Part shown: positions 1 to 10,901 of the stretch, in pieces
Layout: the number at the start of each line of letters is the position of its first letter
Position numbering within the stretch: the stretch's first letter is position 1
Origin: Lojkania enalia
Lineage: Eukaryota; Ascomycota; Dothideomycetes; Pleosporales
DNA: 64,000 nt
Reading direction: 5' to 3'
NCBI GenBank assembly: GCA_010094045.1
Contig: ML986603.1
Coordinates: 204,559-268,558 of the forward strand
The notes under the pieces: generated by a model
Database searches by the model: none
Told to the model about the DNA's origin: nothing
What the model saw: only the letters and a program-made list of their open reading frames with translations
Translations under genes and position numbers: made by a program

Positions 1-497
1 CTACGAGCAACTGTACCGTTATTGTGTTTTTGTGTATAACTATTGTCTGGAGCCTGACATTTCTAGGCCTAAATTGAAAGTAATTAAGAGCTCTGGGCAG
101 TACCCCATTAGTTACATTTAATATCAGCATCGCAATATGACTATGTAGCGCCAACGACTAAGAGACGGCATTCTAACTATATGATGTTCATGCCAAAAAG
201 CCGCCGACGCGGAACATATGCTCTTACAACTTTCCTTTCCTAGCTTAGGATGATGATCTGCTTTGTAGTACAATTCCAACCTAATTACAGAGCGGCCCAA
301 CAGTCAGGATGCTCCAGTCTATTTGATGTAAGTTGAGAAAATTGTGCACATCCCTTGAGAGAGAAGTTCCTCCGAGATGATTTTAGGGGTATAAAGAAAG
401 AGCAAAAGGCCGTCCGATAGATCGAATAAATACCCTGATGCCTCAGTTTGCTGGACTGGCCCAATATCCGGCCTTTAGCTTTTGATTCTCCAGTGTA
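1..497. other. Intergenic/3' flank, no gene seen
   Basis: No ORF with coding character was found on either strand. This is the downstream flank of the minus-strand gene that ends at 498. Base composition is mixed to AT-rich and no repeat or RNA gene was recognised. Confidence 0.5.
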
Positions 498-1893
498 TTA
501 GACACGACGATTTGCATCGGTATCGTGGCTGGGAAATTCATCAAATTCATCAGTGCCATCACCAGTGACGCTGCCACGGGGAGAGACTCTAGAACCCATG
601 ACTGAGTAGAAGTATCCTTCAGCGGCGTAGTCATCGAAACCCTGGTGAAACGAATTCCCTTCGTGTCGGTAGCCGCTCAAGGTTGAGGCTAAGCGGATAG
701 TAACTCCATCGCGGGGATCTAGGCTCATGACTCCATCCGGAAACATGTCATCGTTCTCTTTGTCATCGTCGTTGAATTTAGTAGGTGATGACGCTGAAGC
801 TTCCGCAGCTAGCTGAGCCTCCAATGTCTCCTCGTAGATAACGAATGGTTGACCAGGAATAGGTATCTCAGACACGGCATCTTCGTCCTTCATCCGTATC
901 ATAGGAGACTCTCCATGCTGAACATCAGGCATTGCAGAGATCTCAGATCCACAATCTTCAGTATCGCTAAGCTCAATCATGTATCCATTCTCGTCATACA
1001 CTTCTCCCTGCATGTCACTACTCTCCTCCAAGCTGATCTTCCTACGCTTGGGCTCCGGCAATTCTATGTCACTGAAATCCACCAATTCCTCCAACTCGGT
1101 GTCTTGCGGATGGATGTTAGTGTTGTACATGGCCTCTCGGTTGGCCTGACGGGACGTTCGTCTTACAGCGCGCGATGGAGCAGGGGATTTGTTCTTTTCA
1201 CCCCTGGTGCCCGCATCGGCGTTTTCCTCCACCTCGGTATCGGATTCGGTATGGTTATCATTGTCGAAGCTCGAAGCTAGACCGTCGGATATGTTTACTT
1301 CCTCCTCATACCTAGACTTGCGTTTGGCAGCTCGCAAGGGTGAGATAACCTCATCCATCGGGTGATACCTTTGGTCGTAGCACAGTTCGTTCTTCTGAGT
1401 GCGTTTAGCTTACGCCCTAGTCCTGTAGGAGGACCTGGTTAGTGATGAGGTTGGCAGAGTCTCCTTGGGCGCAGAAGAATCGACCTCGTCGCCCAATGGT
1501 ACAATGACGTTTTTTAAGTTGAGGCCTTCCAGAATGGAAGATTTCTTCCTCTCTTTCAGCGTGAATCGCTCGGCCTCGGTCAGTATCCGGGTACATTGTA
1601 GAACCTATAGAGGTAACCCACATGTATAGTCCTCCCCTTGCCTTCCACTCTACCGTCGTATTTTGCCCTGAAAGGTCGTTTCGGGGTTGCCGATAGGCCG
1701 TTTTCCGTGCTCTCCGGACCACTTCGGCGACTTGGATGGCGTAATACGGTCAGGGCCTTGCAAGCCCGTTGGAATTCAAAGCATGGATCGCGTACTCGCG
1801 AGCATGAACACGTACCTTAATGCTGTTGCCCTCGATGACGGGGACGGTGCCGAAACCTTCGTCAGAGTTGTAGCCGCGAAGTGTAGGCGGCAT
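498..1893 (-). CDS. Acidic, probably nuclear protein of unknown function (about 406 aa, four exons)
   Basis: Family not recognised. The last exon (1368-498) is long and open and encodes an acidic, low-complexity protein with basic clusters (AAKRKSR near its start, EPKRRK later) and many D/E/S runs, which suggests a disordered nuclear protein. Upstream exons were inferred from frame and splice sites: exon 1 1893-1816 starting MPPTLRGYNSDEGFG, intron 1815-1731, exon 2 1730-1595, intron 1594-1551 (a TACTGAC-like branch site), exon 3 1550-1414, intron 1413-1369 with a strong GTAAGC donor. The other junctions keep frame, but exon 2 is 136 nt and changes frame inside a run of four A (1661-1664). 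With three A the whole CDS sums to 407 codons. That mismatch is either an indel or a mistake in the model. The exon 4 frame is secure and exons 1-2 are tentative. Confidence 0.55.
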
Positions 1894-2879
1894 GCTTGAG
1901 ATATAACGGTGATTTGCTCTACTAAGTTAGCCCAAAAACTCTATCGAAGAGTGAAAGAGCTGGCAGCCTGAGAGTGAAGACAGTGAAAGTTCTTGGCTAA
2001 CGTGAGTGACTTCAGGTGAAAGGGAAAGAACGCGCTCAGCGTGATTTTGCTTGCACACGCGCCCACGTGCTAGATCACGGGGCTCGAATCTCTGAATAGG
2101 AGCGGCTGCACACCAAACAAGCTCGCAACAAAAATATAATATTGCTGTATGGAAGTACATCTGTCCGAAAGGGATGGGGAAAGGAAGGGAGGGCTTAAGC
2201 TAAGTCCTATCACCTTCTTGTCTCAACTATAAGACAGCTGCCGGAATTTCCTATATAACAGTGCTATCAAAGAAAGCCAAACGAAGAATGAGGCGTTCTC
2301 GGAATAAGAAATCGCTAAATCTCCAGGGCTTACTTTGATACATGTCTAAGAGCTAGCTAGTGCCAGATTGAGCAGACAACGACGCCTTCACCTGAGCCTG
2401 ATAAAATGGACGAAAGGCACTAGCATCATGAACGCTGGAGTGCGAGAAGTATGTAGGTCTTGACAAGAATCACAGGCAGATGATGCAGTATACGTGATAG
2501 AAAATTTTGAAGTAACTAAAGAGATGATTGATATCAAACGAAAGTAATTACAATCAATGTAGTAGTGATCGGCCGTGAGGACGAAATTGCTCTCGGCAAG
2601 AAATTCAAGACGACGCCCAATTTTTCAACAAGTTCTCCCTAAAGTTTCAGTAGTGCCAAGTGGGTATGTAGAAGACCTAGTATGTTCTAAATGCAGGAAT
2701 ACCCATGGGATAACCTAGACAAGTGATGCAATATCGTATTCATAATTGTGCGTAAGGTCATCCTGTCAACTCCTTATCCTTCCTGTGAATATGCAACAAG
2801 AAACGCCAGTCGTAAAGGGGCTAATGATATTTCGCTTAAACGCAGATACAGTAACCGAAATGTGAAAAGAGATGGTACA
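1894..2879. other. Intergenic, promoter side of the acidic-protein gene
   Basis: Only short ORFs without coding character. The sequence between two minus-strand genes is moderately AT-rich. No tRNA, repeat or conserved motif was recognised. Confidence 0.45.
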
Positions 2880-3842
2880 TTATGCACGAGAGGTTAGCCG
2901 TATAGGTGGCATGACAAAGTCTTCTTCCTCTGAGTTATCGTCGATCTCGATGTCGACTGCCTTTGCTGTGGTAAGTGCAGCCGAGACTGTTGGTCGAATG
3001 ATAGCTACTGTCGGGTTCGCTTCCACAGTCGTCGATGGTGACAAGTTGATATTTGACTCCTCCTTAGCTGCTTCTCTCTCTCTTCGGGCAACGCGTTTGG
3101 CGACCTCCTTACTTGCAGTCTCTAACGTTTCCTCAAAATGTTTTCCAACAGTATCTAGTTGAGCCTTGCATTCCCCATCGCGGAGCGATTGGTGGGCAGC
3201 CTTTTCGCAAAGAACTTGCGCTAACTCCAACGACTTGTCGGTAGTGTCAAACAGTTCCGTGGGTGAAGTGGTGACATTAGACAGCGTACCACCATTCCGC
3301 ATTGCACCTCGCATCCGCATTGACGATATGCCAACTCGGCGTCGGTACCCAATTTTGGCCATGACATCGTCGTCGTCTCCTTCCGAGTCGTCATCGGACC
3401 CTACGAGATCTACCATAGCCTCTAATTTGGCAGCCATCTTACCCTTTCGAAGCATGTTGCGGGCAGTACCAATATTCCGAACAAGGGTTTCAAAAGCTTT
3501 CTGTATTTCACCGTCGTACTGGACAATGATCATGGTCCGGGATCGATATTTGATGGGACCCGATGTTTGGCCCGACAAAACAGATGGCGTCTTCCGTTTA
3601 CGGGTGATGACAGGGCTTTGCTGCGCTGGCGTAGAGGTGCCCCGGACTTCCATAATGGCATCCAAATCTCGTATTGACTCAACGGAGCCTGTCTTGCGCT
3701 TCAACGGAGGGTATCGGTTAACGGGGACCTTGGCTATTTCGCTCCGCATCTGTGCAATCTTCTCTTCGACATGGGCGAGCTGCTTCAACCACGACGGAAT
3801 GTTATCGCTTAGAAAAGCGAATGCTTTGTCGGTGTCGGACAT
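2880..3842 (-). CDS. Conserved-looking hypothetical protein with coiled-coil and acidic segments (320 aa)
   Basis: Single-exon ORF. The first ATG in frame is at 3842 (MSDTDKAFAFLSD). The open frame extends further upstream but only with non-ATG codons, so the shorter start was chosen. Residues 1-60 are helix-forming with charged heptad-like spacing. A patch near residues 140-180 (QKAFETLVRNIGTARNML) looks like an amphipathic helix. It is followed by an acidic run (GSDDDSEGDDDD) and a basic RRR motif. The C-terminal third is alanine/charge rich (ASKEVAKRVARREREAAKEE) and ends with another acidic stretch. There is no signal peptide, membrane segment or catalytic motif. It could be a chromatin- or kinetochore-associated structural protein, but that is speculation from composition only. 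Confidence 0.7.
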   Translation of the reverse strand: MSDTDKAFAFLSDNIPSWLKQLAHVEEKIAQMRSEIAKVPVNRYPPLKRKTGSVESIRDLDAIMEVRGTSTPAQQSPVITRKRKTPSVLSGQTSGPIKYRSRTMIIVQYDGEIQKAFETLVRNIGTARNMLRKGKMAAKLEAMVDLVGSDDDSEGDDDDVMAKIGYRRRVGISSMRMRGAMRNGGTLSNVTTSPTELFDTTDKSLELAQVLCEKAAHQSLRDGECKAQLDTVGKHFEETLETASKEVAKRVARREREAAKEESNINLSPSTTVEANPTVAIIRPTVSAALTTAKAVDIEIDDNSEEEDFVMPPIRLTSRA

Positions 3843-4770
3843 TATCACGAAGGCGGGCGGCGTGGGCCGGCGAAGTGTGGATGTTGGGGTTCGGATCGGA
3901 AGCGGGCCGTTGGGTGACACAACGGATGTGGTGGAGATACTGCAGTTGACGGTTGACAAGTGGTTAGGGGCTGGCAGTCGTAGCGGGTCCTCAGGTGGTT
4001 GAAAACGTCGACAGTAATTGTGTACAGAGGGGAGCAGACCACAGAGAAGAAGAGCGCGCCGAGTGATTTGATTGCTTTAAGAGAGGCGGCTGGTGGGCAG
4101 GGGTGCGGTTTTGTACGAGATGGGATCAACAGACTGGGGCTCTTGAGCTCACATCCAGCTGCCGGTATGCAGGATATTCAGAGCACAAACTCGCAGCGCA
4201 TCATGGGAGGGACGTAGAAGAGCGAGTAGGGTGAAGTAGGTGCAAGGAATGGTTGTCAGAGGAATGGGGGGGAGTGGAGGGTTTGTTTGCTAGGGGACCA
4301 GAGCACCATTAGGCTTGTCTCTGGGGGAGGAGGTCTGGCTGATTGGGCCACCTTGGCATCCGCGGTCGCCTTCGCTTTATTGAGCGTGAGCTGCCGGGCC
4401 TTCCCAGCTGCATTACTGCCCCCCCCATTTCTGAGCCGGCGGCGGGCGGCGGGCGGCGTGCGGGAGTAAGCTCCACGGACCTCACAAGCGGGCATAACCA
4501 TGCCAGCCGAGCGTTGCGACAGAAAACGACGCGAATGCGAACGGGGACGAGGAGGAGCCCTGCGCCCAGCCGCGCTTGTGGTGTGAAACGATCTGGCTCG
4601 TCCATATCCAAGTCATTTCTTGGGGGGAAATCTCAAATCCTAATCACCAGCGTACGTAGCACAGGCACACACGCATCATGGGATGGGTCAACGTCAACGC
4701 GCTGGCTGTTGATTGATTGCGGACGAGCAGGCCGGACAGCGGCGGATCTGCCGGATTGTGGAAGGGAATG
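3843..4770. other. GC-rich upstream/intergenic region
   Basis: Promoter side of the 320-aa gene. ORFs exist on both strands in several frames simultaneously, which is the mark of GC-rich non-coding sequence rather than of a gene. Short G/C runs such as the C7 tract near 4420 and a GGCGGGCGG cluster at 4437-4462 are present. Confidence 0.4.
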
Positions 4771-4781
4771 GGAAGAGCCAG

Positions 4782-4850
4782 AGACCAGCCAGACCAGCCA
4801 GACCAGCCAGACCAGCCAGACCAGCCAGACCAGCCAGACCAGCCAGACCA
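4782..4850. repeat. 9-bp minisatellite, unit GACCAGCCA, about 7.5 copies
   Basis: A near-perfect tandem array of the 9-mer GACCAGCCA. Because the unit is a multiple of three it stays open in several frames (TSQ, DQP and ARP repeats on the plus strand; GLA, WSG and WLV on the minus strand), which explains the many spurious ORFs here. No flanking gene uses it. Confidence 0.9.
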
Positions 4851-4971
4851 CACCAGCGGCGGCGACGCGGGAGGGGAGTGCCGCACTCTTCTCGCGCGGA
4901 TGCAGGCCAATCAAACGACGCGAGCCAACCCCAAGCCGGGCCTCCGACCTGCCTCTCCGCATCAGCCTGCA

Positions 4972-5023
4972 TGGCCGCTCTGGTCGCTCTGGTGGCCCTG
5001 GTGGCCCTGGTGGCCCTGGCGCC
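4972..5023. repeat. Second 9-bp repeat, unit TGGTGGCCC, 3-5 copies with degenerate ends
   Basis: About 120 bp after the first minisatellite there are three clean copies of TGGTGGCCC preceded by degenerate units of the type TGGTCGCTC. The unit length matches the first array but the sequence differs, so the two arose separately. It is also open in several frames and is probably non-coding. Confidence 0.8.
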
Positions 5024-6240
5024 AATCCCGCTCCTCTCTGCTTGCCCGACCAGGTGCCTGAGTCCTGGCACATATTCACTGACGGGGCGGGGTGGCTTCA
5101 CACCGCAAGACTGCAGCATGCGTCCAAGACGCTTCCGGATGAAGCGCTGCCACCTGACCCGCCCGACTTGCCGCAAGGTCGGACACATTGACAGGACCCG
5201 TCCATATTCTTTTCGCCTGCTCCTGTGTGCCCATCGCGCCAGGGTGCTCCCATGAGCTTTAATCAATAGACTCAGATCAGCCCCTTTACGGTTTCAACCA
5301 GACCATGCGCTTGTCCCTGCTAGGGTTGTAAAAAATAAATGCTTCACCTCCAAAAGTGACGAAACACATCGTGGGCAAGGGTGTCCTCATGGGCGCTCAT
5401 TTCGGAGTTTGCCGTACACGATAAAAGCAACCGGCCTGTTGAGATCTTCAGAACTACGTATTAGCATGAATACTGGTCAGCTACCATCCAGGCTGTAGCT
5501 GCTACTCGAGAACGATACCCTATCATCGTCGTATCGCGACGAGGAAACAAGACATCTCTAGGCCCCCCAAAAAGACATTATTAGAGATCTGCTATATGCT
5601 GGTTCACCATGCTCAAAACACAGCTTTGCGGTTGTAAAAGGTATCACGCGGCTGAGACGCGTCAGAGATCGGCTCTCGCTAGTTTGAAAGATTAACAAAT
5701 CTTATGGTCGCATAAAACACAGAGATGAGTCCCAATTCATCCAGAGCTCCACGCTCAGGTCAAATTGATGGTGTCGTTGCGGGAGGTAACCACATTCTGC
5801 CAAGACGAACTGTCGCGGCACACAAGACTGCCTGAGAATTTCATTGAGTGCGACTCCCAAGGTCCCCAATATATTCCCCAGCTTTGATCATAGTCGAGTT
5901 TTCGTCCTCGCCTGTCTGAAGATTGAGGAGCAAAGAACGGCTCTGTAGAGCAAGCAGCACACTTGTGATTTTGATCATTTCAATATTGTCGATGAATGAC
6001 GACATCACTCCGAATACTCGATTGAAGAGCATCCAGCTCCAACGTCCCCAATTGTTCACGGTTAAAACTAACATTGTTTTGCAACTCACTGTTATAGCAT
6101 CATTCTACAAAAAATAGCGTCACTCACAGTAATTCGACGCCTCACCCGCTTTCTTCATACCATGCCTGCAACGTCACCGACGGCTTCAGTGCTCCCACCG
6201 GCGCGTACGTACTCTTCACGATTTTGGGAGAGGAGTCCTA
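5024..6240. other. Intergenic, no gene recognised
   Basis: Only short overlapping ORFs. The stretch from about 5280 is more AT-rich than the minisatellite region before it. The last ~80 bases form the leader of the pyridoxamine-oxidase-like gene. No RNA gene or mobile element was recognised. Confidence 0.45.
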
Positions 6241-7100
6241 ATGGGAGCAGCATGGAAGTCCCTCTTTCTACAGCACATAGCGAAGATGCCCTCAGCCGAG
6301 TTTGTCCTAAGCACCCTCGATGCTACGCCAACCGGGTCTCCGACACCATACGTGCCACGAGCTCGCTTCTGTATTTTCCGCGGGTTCTGGACAGAATTGC
6401 CTGAGAATAAGCGCAATGATGCCGAGAGAAACCCACGAGTGTATGAGAGCGATTTGCTTACATTCACCACGGATGTGCGAATGGAGAAGGTTGGCCAGAT
6501 ATTCAGTACCAGCGCAGGACATCCGGAAAGGGCCGAACATACACAAGGCAGTGGAGGCGGAGGCCCTGTAGAAGCTGCTTTTTGGATTAAGGAGACAGGC
6601 ACACAGTGGAGAGTCAAAGGGCGAGCCTTTGTGATTGCTGACGATATTGAGGGGAGTGAGGAGAGTAGCGGTGTCAGAACCGTCAAAAGTGAGGTTGGTA
6701 GAAGGATGAGAATTGTCGATGATGCCAAATTGGAGGAATGGAGCTGGGTTAGGGAGCTAACAGCGAACTTCGGAAACCAATCGCCTGGCATCAAAGGTGC
6801 GTTTGCCCTCAAATCACAACGGTTTCCGTTCTCATTCTGTGCCAAGGTTCGTTCAAAGCACCTCCCCCCGGAAGGTCAGTAAAGGAGCCACATGATGAAA
6901 AGAACCTCCAACTTGGCGCAAAAGTTAACGATCTTCATGACCCTGTCGCCCGAAAGCACTTCCGTCTTGTCATCATCATCCCGGATGCTGTTGAGCAGAC
7001 GGATCTAAGCGATCCTGCAAAAGCTCGTCGGTTCAGATATACATTTGATGAGACAACACGACCGAGCAGTGGCTGGAGAATTGAAGAGCTCTGGCCTTGA
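6241..7100 (+). pseudogene. FMN-binding pyridoxamine 5'-phosphate oxidase-like (Alr4036 type) gene with a -1 frameshift
   Basis: The protein begins MGAAWKSLFLQHIAKMPS and continues with PRARFCIFRGFW, the pattern of the Alr4036-type FMN-binding domain in fungal pyridoxamine-oxidase-like flavoproteins (family knowledge). These presumably bind FMN, but their substrate is mostly unknown. The frame runs to a stop near 6882. The remainder of the domain (LQLGAKVNDLHDPVARKHF ... GWRIEELWP, stop 7098-7100) continues in the frame that needs one extra base. The break lies at a run of six C (6864-6869). With one more C the whole gene would be 287 codons including stop, the expected size. No intron with GT-AG ends can bridge it. 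It is either a real one-base deletion in a decaying gene or an assembly error. Recognition of the family is good; whether the gene is functional is undecided. Confidence 0.75.
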
Positions 7101-10100
7101 ATAGTTCCAGGGCTAGCCAATAGCTGCGCGGTCTGCATGTTTCTCGTGTGTATCTTTATCTAGGTCCGTGTTCACATGAATTGAGGCTGAATGGTCAGAG
7201 CCAGAGCTTGGTACAATGGCCGAATGATTACTTCAAGCCACAATAATATATCATATGAAGACGTTGATCAATCGAGACCTCGGTTTTGCTATGCCGCAGT
7301 ACGACAGACTTCGCGTGGGAAGGCACATTATGAGATCAACATCATGCATGCAGCTGCGCCTTACCGCACTCTCAGATAAACTTTCTATATTCAAACACCT
7401 TTTGACGATATTGAAGTTGGGCGTCTTGTTACGAGTACCTCCCAAGGTGCCAGAGCAGGGCTTCCCAGATTATGTCCTGCCTAAATGGTGCTCTCTGCCC
7501 GCTGGCTCGTCTGAGATCCACGAGAATCGCAGGTTCCAAGCTAGATTCAGTGCTGCTGTGCGATAATCTCGATATTGACGCTGCCGTAGACTCGCTTACC
7601 ATAGCCGCCCAGGACTCAACGCTCCGACAGGTTCGCACATGAAGACAGTGCACAGCTGTGGTCGAGTCGGCGACCTTCATCAAGACAGACCCCTGTTGCT
7701 CGCTTCTCGCGAACTGTCGATCATCGGAGTGGCTCCGGCTTTGTATGCAAGTGATCGAATTCATTAGTTCATTTGCCAACCAATTAAACTCCAGCAGTCT
7801 CGGCGTTACTCTGAAGGATTCATGAGTCTCAAGCTCGGACGAACAAAGCGTACACTAGTCTTAGAACAGTCAAGTCTTCCATTAGATCGTCAGCAGCCTC
7901 GCAACGCGCTTCACCTTTCCAACGTCGAGGTCTTTCTCCCTCACAGTAGCAGTCTCGCGATATTAATCCCCACTGCGACTCATTAGGGGAGATACGCACT
8001 CTTTTCATGGTTCATCAAGCAACACAGGCATTGGCACGTCGGCAGCGTCATGCCCTGCAGCTGCTCGTAAGCCGACCGCCCCCATCCTCTAACGTTATCA
8101 GAAAGCGGTTAGACTTAGAATATTGGCTCTTGTCCCACGGACCGAGCCTTTCTGCCTAACCTTGATCCGCACATTAGCGACTGGCTTGGCTGAGAATTGC
8201 GATTCGAGAGCTGCGCACCCAACATGCGGGCGCGGATGTGTATGGATATTTCCCATCCTCGTGAAATACATAGCAACGTATGTATTCTACGTCGACCTTC
8301 TATGATGAGATGCAGACCGTGTAGACGTGCTGCACGGAAGCAAAAACTCTCCTGCCGAAAGGAGTCTAACAGCCTCTCGTGCGTCGCGTGCACATCAACT
8401 CATTCCCCCCTCCCCCGGGGCGCCAAATTTCTCTGAAGTGCCGGTTTCTATTCTGGGCGCACAGTTGGTGCAACGTGCTAAACCGCCTTCCCCTTTCGGT
8501 GGACCATTTGCGGAGGATTTTCGAAAAGGCGAATGGGGGGGAGGGCGGCCACGTTGTGGTGGGATGTAAGGAACGAGAGTATGTAAGTGGTCAGGCTGAA
8601 GATATGGGTGGTCGGGAGGTGTAGAAAACGGTTGCACAAAACGGTTGCCTTTTCGTAGGATCAATGGGCCCAATTGTCAGTTAGATAGCAAGTGGTAATT
8701 GCAATTTGTCCGTTAAACGGCCTTCTGTTTGATCGTGGAAGCTGTGCCCGGTTGGTTGGACTTTGGATTGTCCGTCGTGCCTAATTCCTCAATCCTGTCT
8801 TTTCCGCGAAATAGCCCTTTGCGTACGCGCACTTCTGCTCGTAGAGGGTTCCTATATTTCCAAGTATGTATTATCATCGTGATGGGCGGCGGAGACACTG
8901 GCCGCTCAGACTGGTGACCCACGAGGTATCTCCTCCGCTGCTACGCCTTGTAGCAGGGAGCACACGAGCCTCCAGTCGTCATCCCACCCCAAAACATTCT
9001 AAAATCTCATTCATACAGTATTGCGCAAGAACCCCGCGTAGTTCGATCTAGGATGGGTCGCCCTGTGGTTTTGAGACAGGCCCAATCTCCCTGCACTACT
9101 AAACATAGGAATCACAAGAACATGGGGGCGCCGCAATCTATCTGGCGGCGGGCGAGTAGGAAAAAATGTATTCACCAAGCGCGCAGAAAACCCATCCCCT
9201 CATCCTTCTCACGCGCATCTTATTTGCACGCGTTAGAAAAAAAAAAAGAAGACGTAGATCCTGCATGGCAAACGTTTGAGATACTTCTCTGCATCGATGC
9301 GTCTCCAGTTTCAAGTTTCCCCCTGTCCACTCTCCCCTCCCGACCCTGAAGCATCGTAAAAAGGAATTGTCCACGAAGCATCAACCCACCATGACCATTC
9401 CCAATCATAGATGTTGGTGGCCCCACATGGGGAATACGAAAGCCCATGAATTTTCGCTCCAATCACCCAACCCCTCCCATCCGGTACAGCCCCCGTACCT
9501 GGCGGGGTGCAGTCAATCTTCGTATCCCTACCTATACGCTGCCCGGCGCTCGCCAGCACCAAACCCCAACACACTCCATACAACGTTCCCCATCAGGAAA
9601 ATGGCTGAAAGCGTAAACAATGTCCGCGCCTACATGGACGCAGCGACAGACACAAACAGACACACGTAACCCAAGTCGCCGACCTGTGCCACCCACCTGT
9701 CTACCAGCAACGAGCGGTGCGGCAGAATAGTTTCGCGCGAAAAAAAAAAAAAAAAAAATAAATCTCCCCAACGAAAAATCCGTAATTACTTGCTAATCCC
9801 CTTTTTGCAGGAATGCAATGGGCAATGTGTTGTGCAGCATAATGCTGCATGTGCGACGCTAGGCCTTGGCTTGCTTAAGCGCCTGGTGAACGATGATAAT
9901 GTGCCGGTTGGAGTCGTTGATTCGGACCACTCTGTAGATGAGTGATGCTCGCCAGTAGGAAGTGATTTGCGCGGGAGGCGGTGAGGCTTGTTTTGCTGGG
10001 TTGGTTGGGATGTCGGTGAGCGCTAGTTGAGGCGGCGGCGCCTGTCGAGTCTACCTACATACATACAATACATCTAGCTATGTGACTATTGTCGAATAGT

Positions 10101-10901
10101 AGGCGCGCTTTTAGATTGATGTGCAGTGGGCTGAGCGGATTTTCGCCGGGGTTAGCGAAATCTTGATTGCCTCGTGATGGTTTCGTGACCTGGTTTGGCG
10201 CGTTGAGGTAATTGACTTTACTTGTATTAGCCTGACAGCGTCACGGTGCTGAATATCGGATGAAGAGGTATGTGGACTGCTCTGAGTGGTTCAGGGTCGA
10301 TTTATGACTAGCTATTCATTGGCCCCAAATTTAGCTCAACACTAGAAAAACGTTTGAAGAACGTTTCCGATGCACTCGGAATACAGATCTTGTGTCGCGC
10401 TGACATTGAAAAGAAATAGCACAAATCGATTAGCCCTCCTAATATCAAGTGGCTACTGTGACCTCTGTATGAGCTCTAGGTTTTACGAACGACAAGAAAT
10501 CGTGGCATAATGCTCGGAAGGGGAAAGTATTAGTATCTATGTACTACATTCCACCCAAATACTCCACTAGGATAATACAGCTGCTCATGACGATGCACGC
10601 CTTTAGATAAGCCCTCTATCGCATTATCCTCTTACAGTATCTTGCTAAAGCTTGGTCCTTGAGTATCTGCCATTCTCCCGGCTTGCGATATTGTCCTGTT
10701 GATGAAATCTGGTAGGCGCCAGCCATCAAATTTACTCCAAGCTGGTGGGATATGTACAACTCCGATCTCAAGCCGATATCAAAAGGTAGCTGTTGGGTCG
10801 AAACAACGATCTTTCTAGCCCGTAATAGCTTCGCTATATTGCTGGTGCTTGATGTACCCGTGTACGAAGTGAGCGATGCTGTCAGTAAGATAGGTCGCAC
10901 G
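7101..10901. other. 3.8-kb gene-poor stretch with homopolymers
   Basis: I could not support any gene here. The ORFs are short, overlap on both strands and show no domain. Visible features are a C-rich tract (8405-8419), a G7 run inside a G-rich segment (about 8535-8550), A tracts at about 9237-9247 and a 19-base A run at 9740-9758. A short stretch near 7500-7620 on the plus strand reads like a protein fragment but has no clear start or splice partner. Confidence 0.4.
9740..9758. repeat. Poly-A tract, 19 bases
   Basis: Uninterrupted A19 in a gene-free region. No adjacent target-site duplication or retroposed coding sequence was seen, so it is recorded only as a homopolymer. Confidence 0.9.

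Noticed and set aside
2081..2110. tRNA T-loop-like text (GGCTCGAATCTC)
   Set aside because: No acceptor or anticodon stem could be folded around it.
3166..4002. 278-aa plus-strand ORF opposite the 320-aa gene
   Set aside because: Antisense shadow; codon pattern and composition favour the minus strand.
4782..4850. CRISPR array
   Set aside because: Units are 9 bp without spacers; this is a eukaryotic minisatellite.
4343..5266. Several 100-280-aa ORFs over the minisatellites on both strands
   Set aside because: They owe their length to the 9-bp units, which stay open in several frames, and they overlap each other on both strands. No domain or start context.
6216..6845. 209-aa minus-strand ORF
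   Set aside because: Antisense shadow of the FMN-binding oxidase-like gene.
9740..9758. Retroposon poly-A tail
   Set aside because: No retroposed coding sequence or target-site duplication next to the A19 run.
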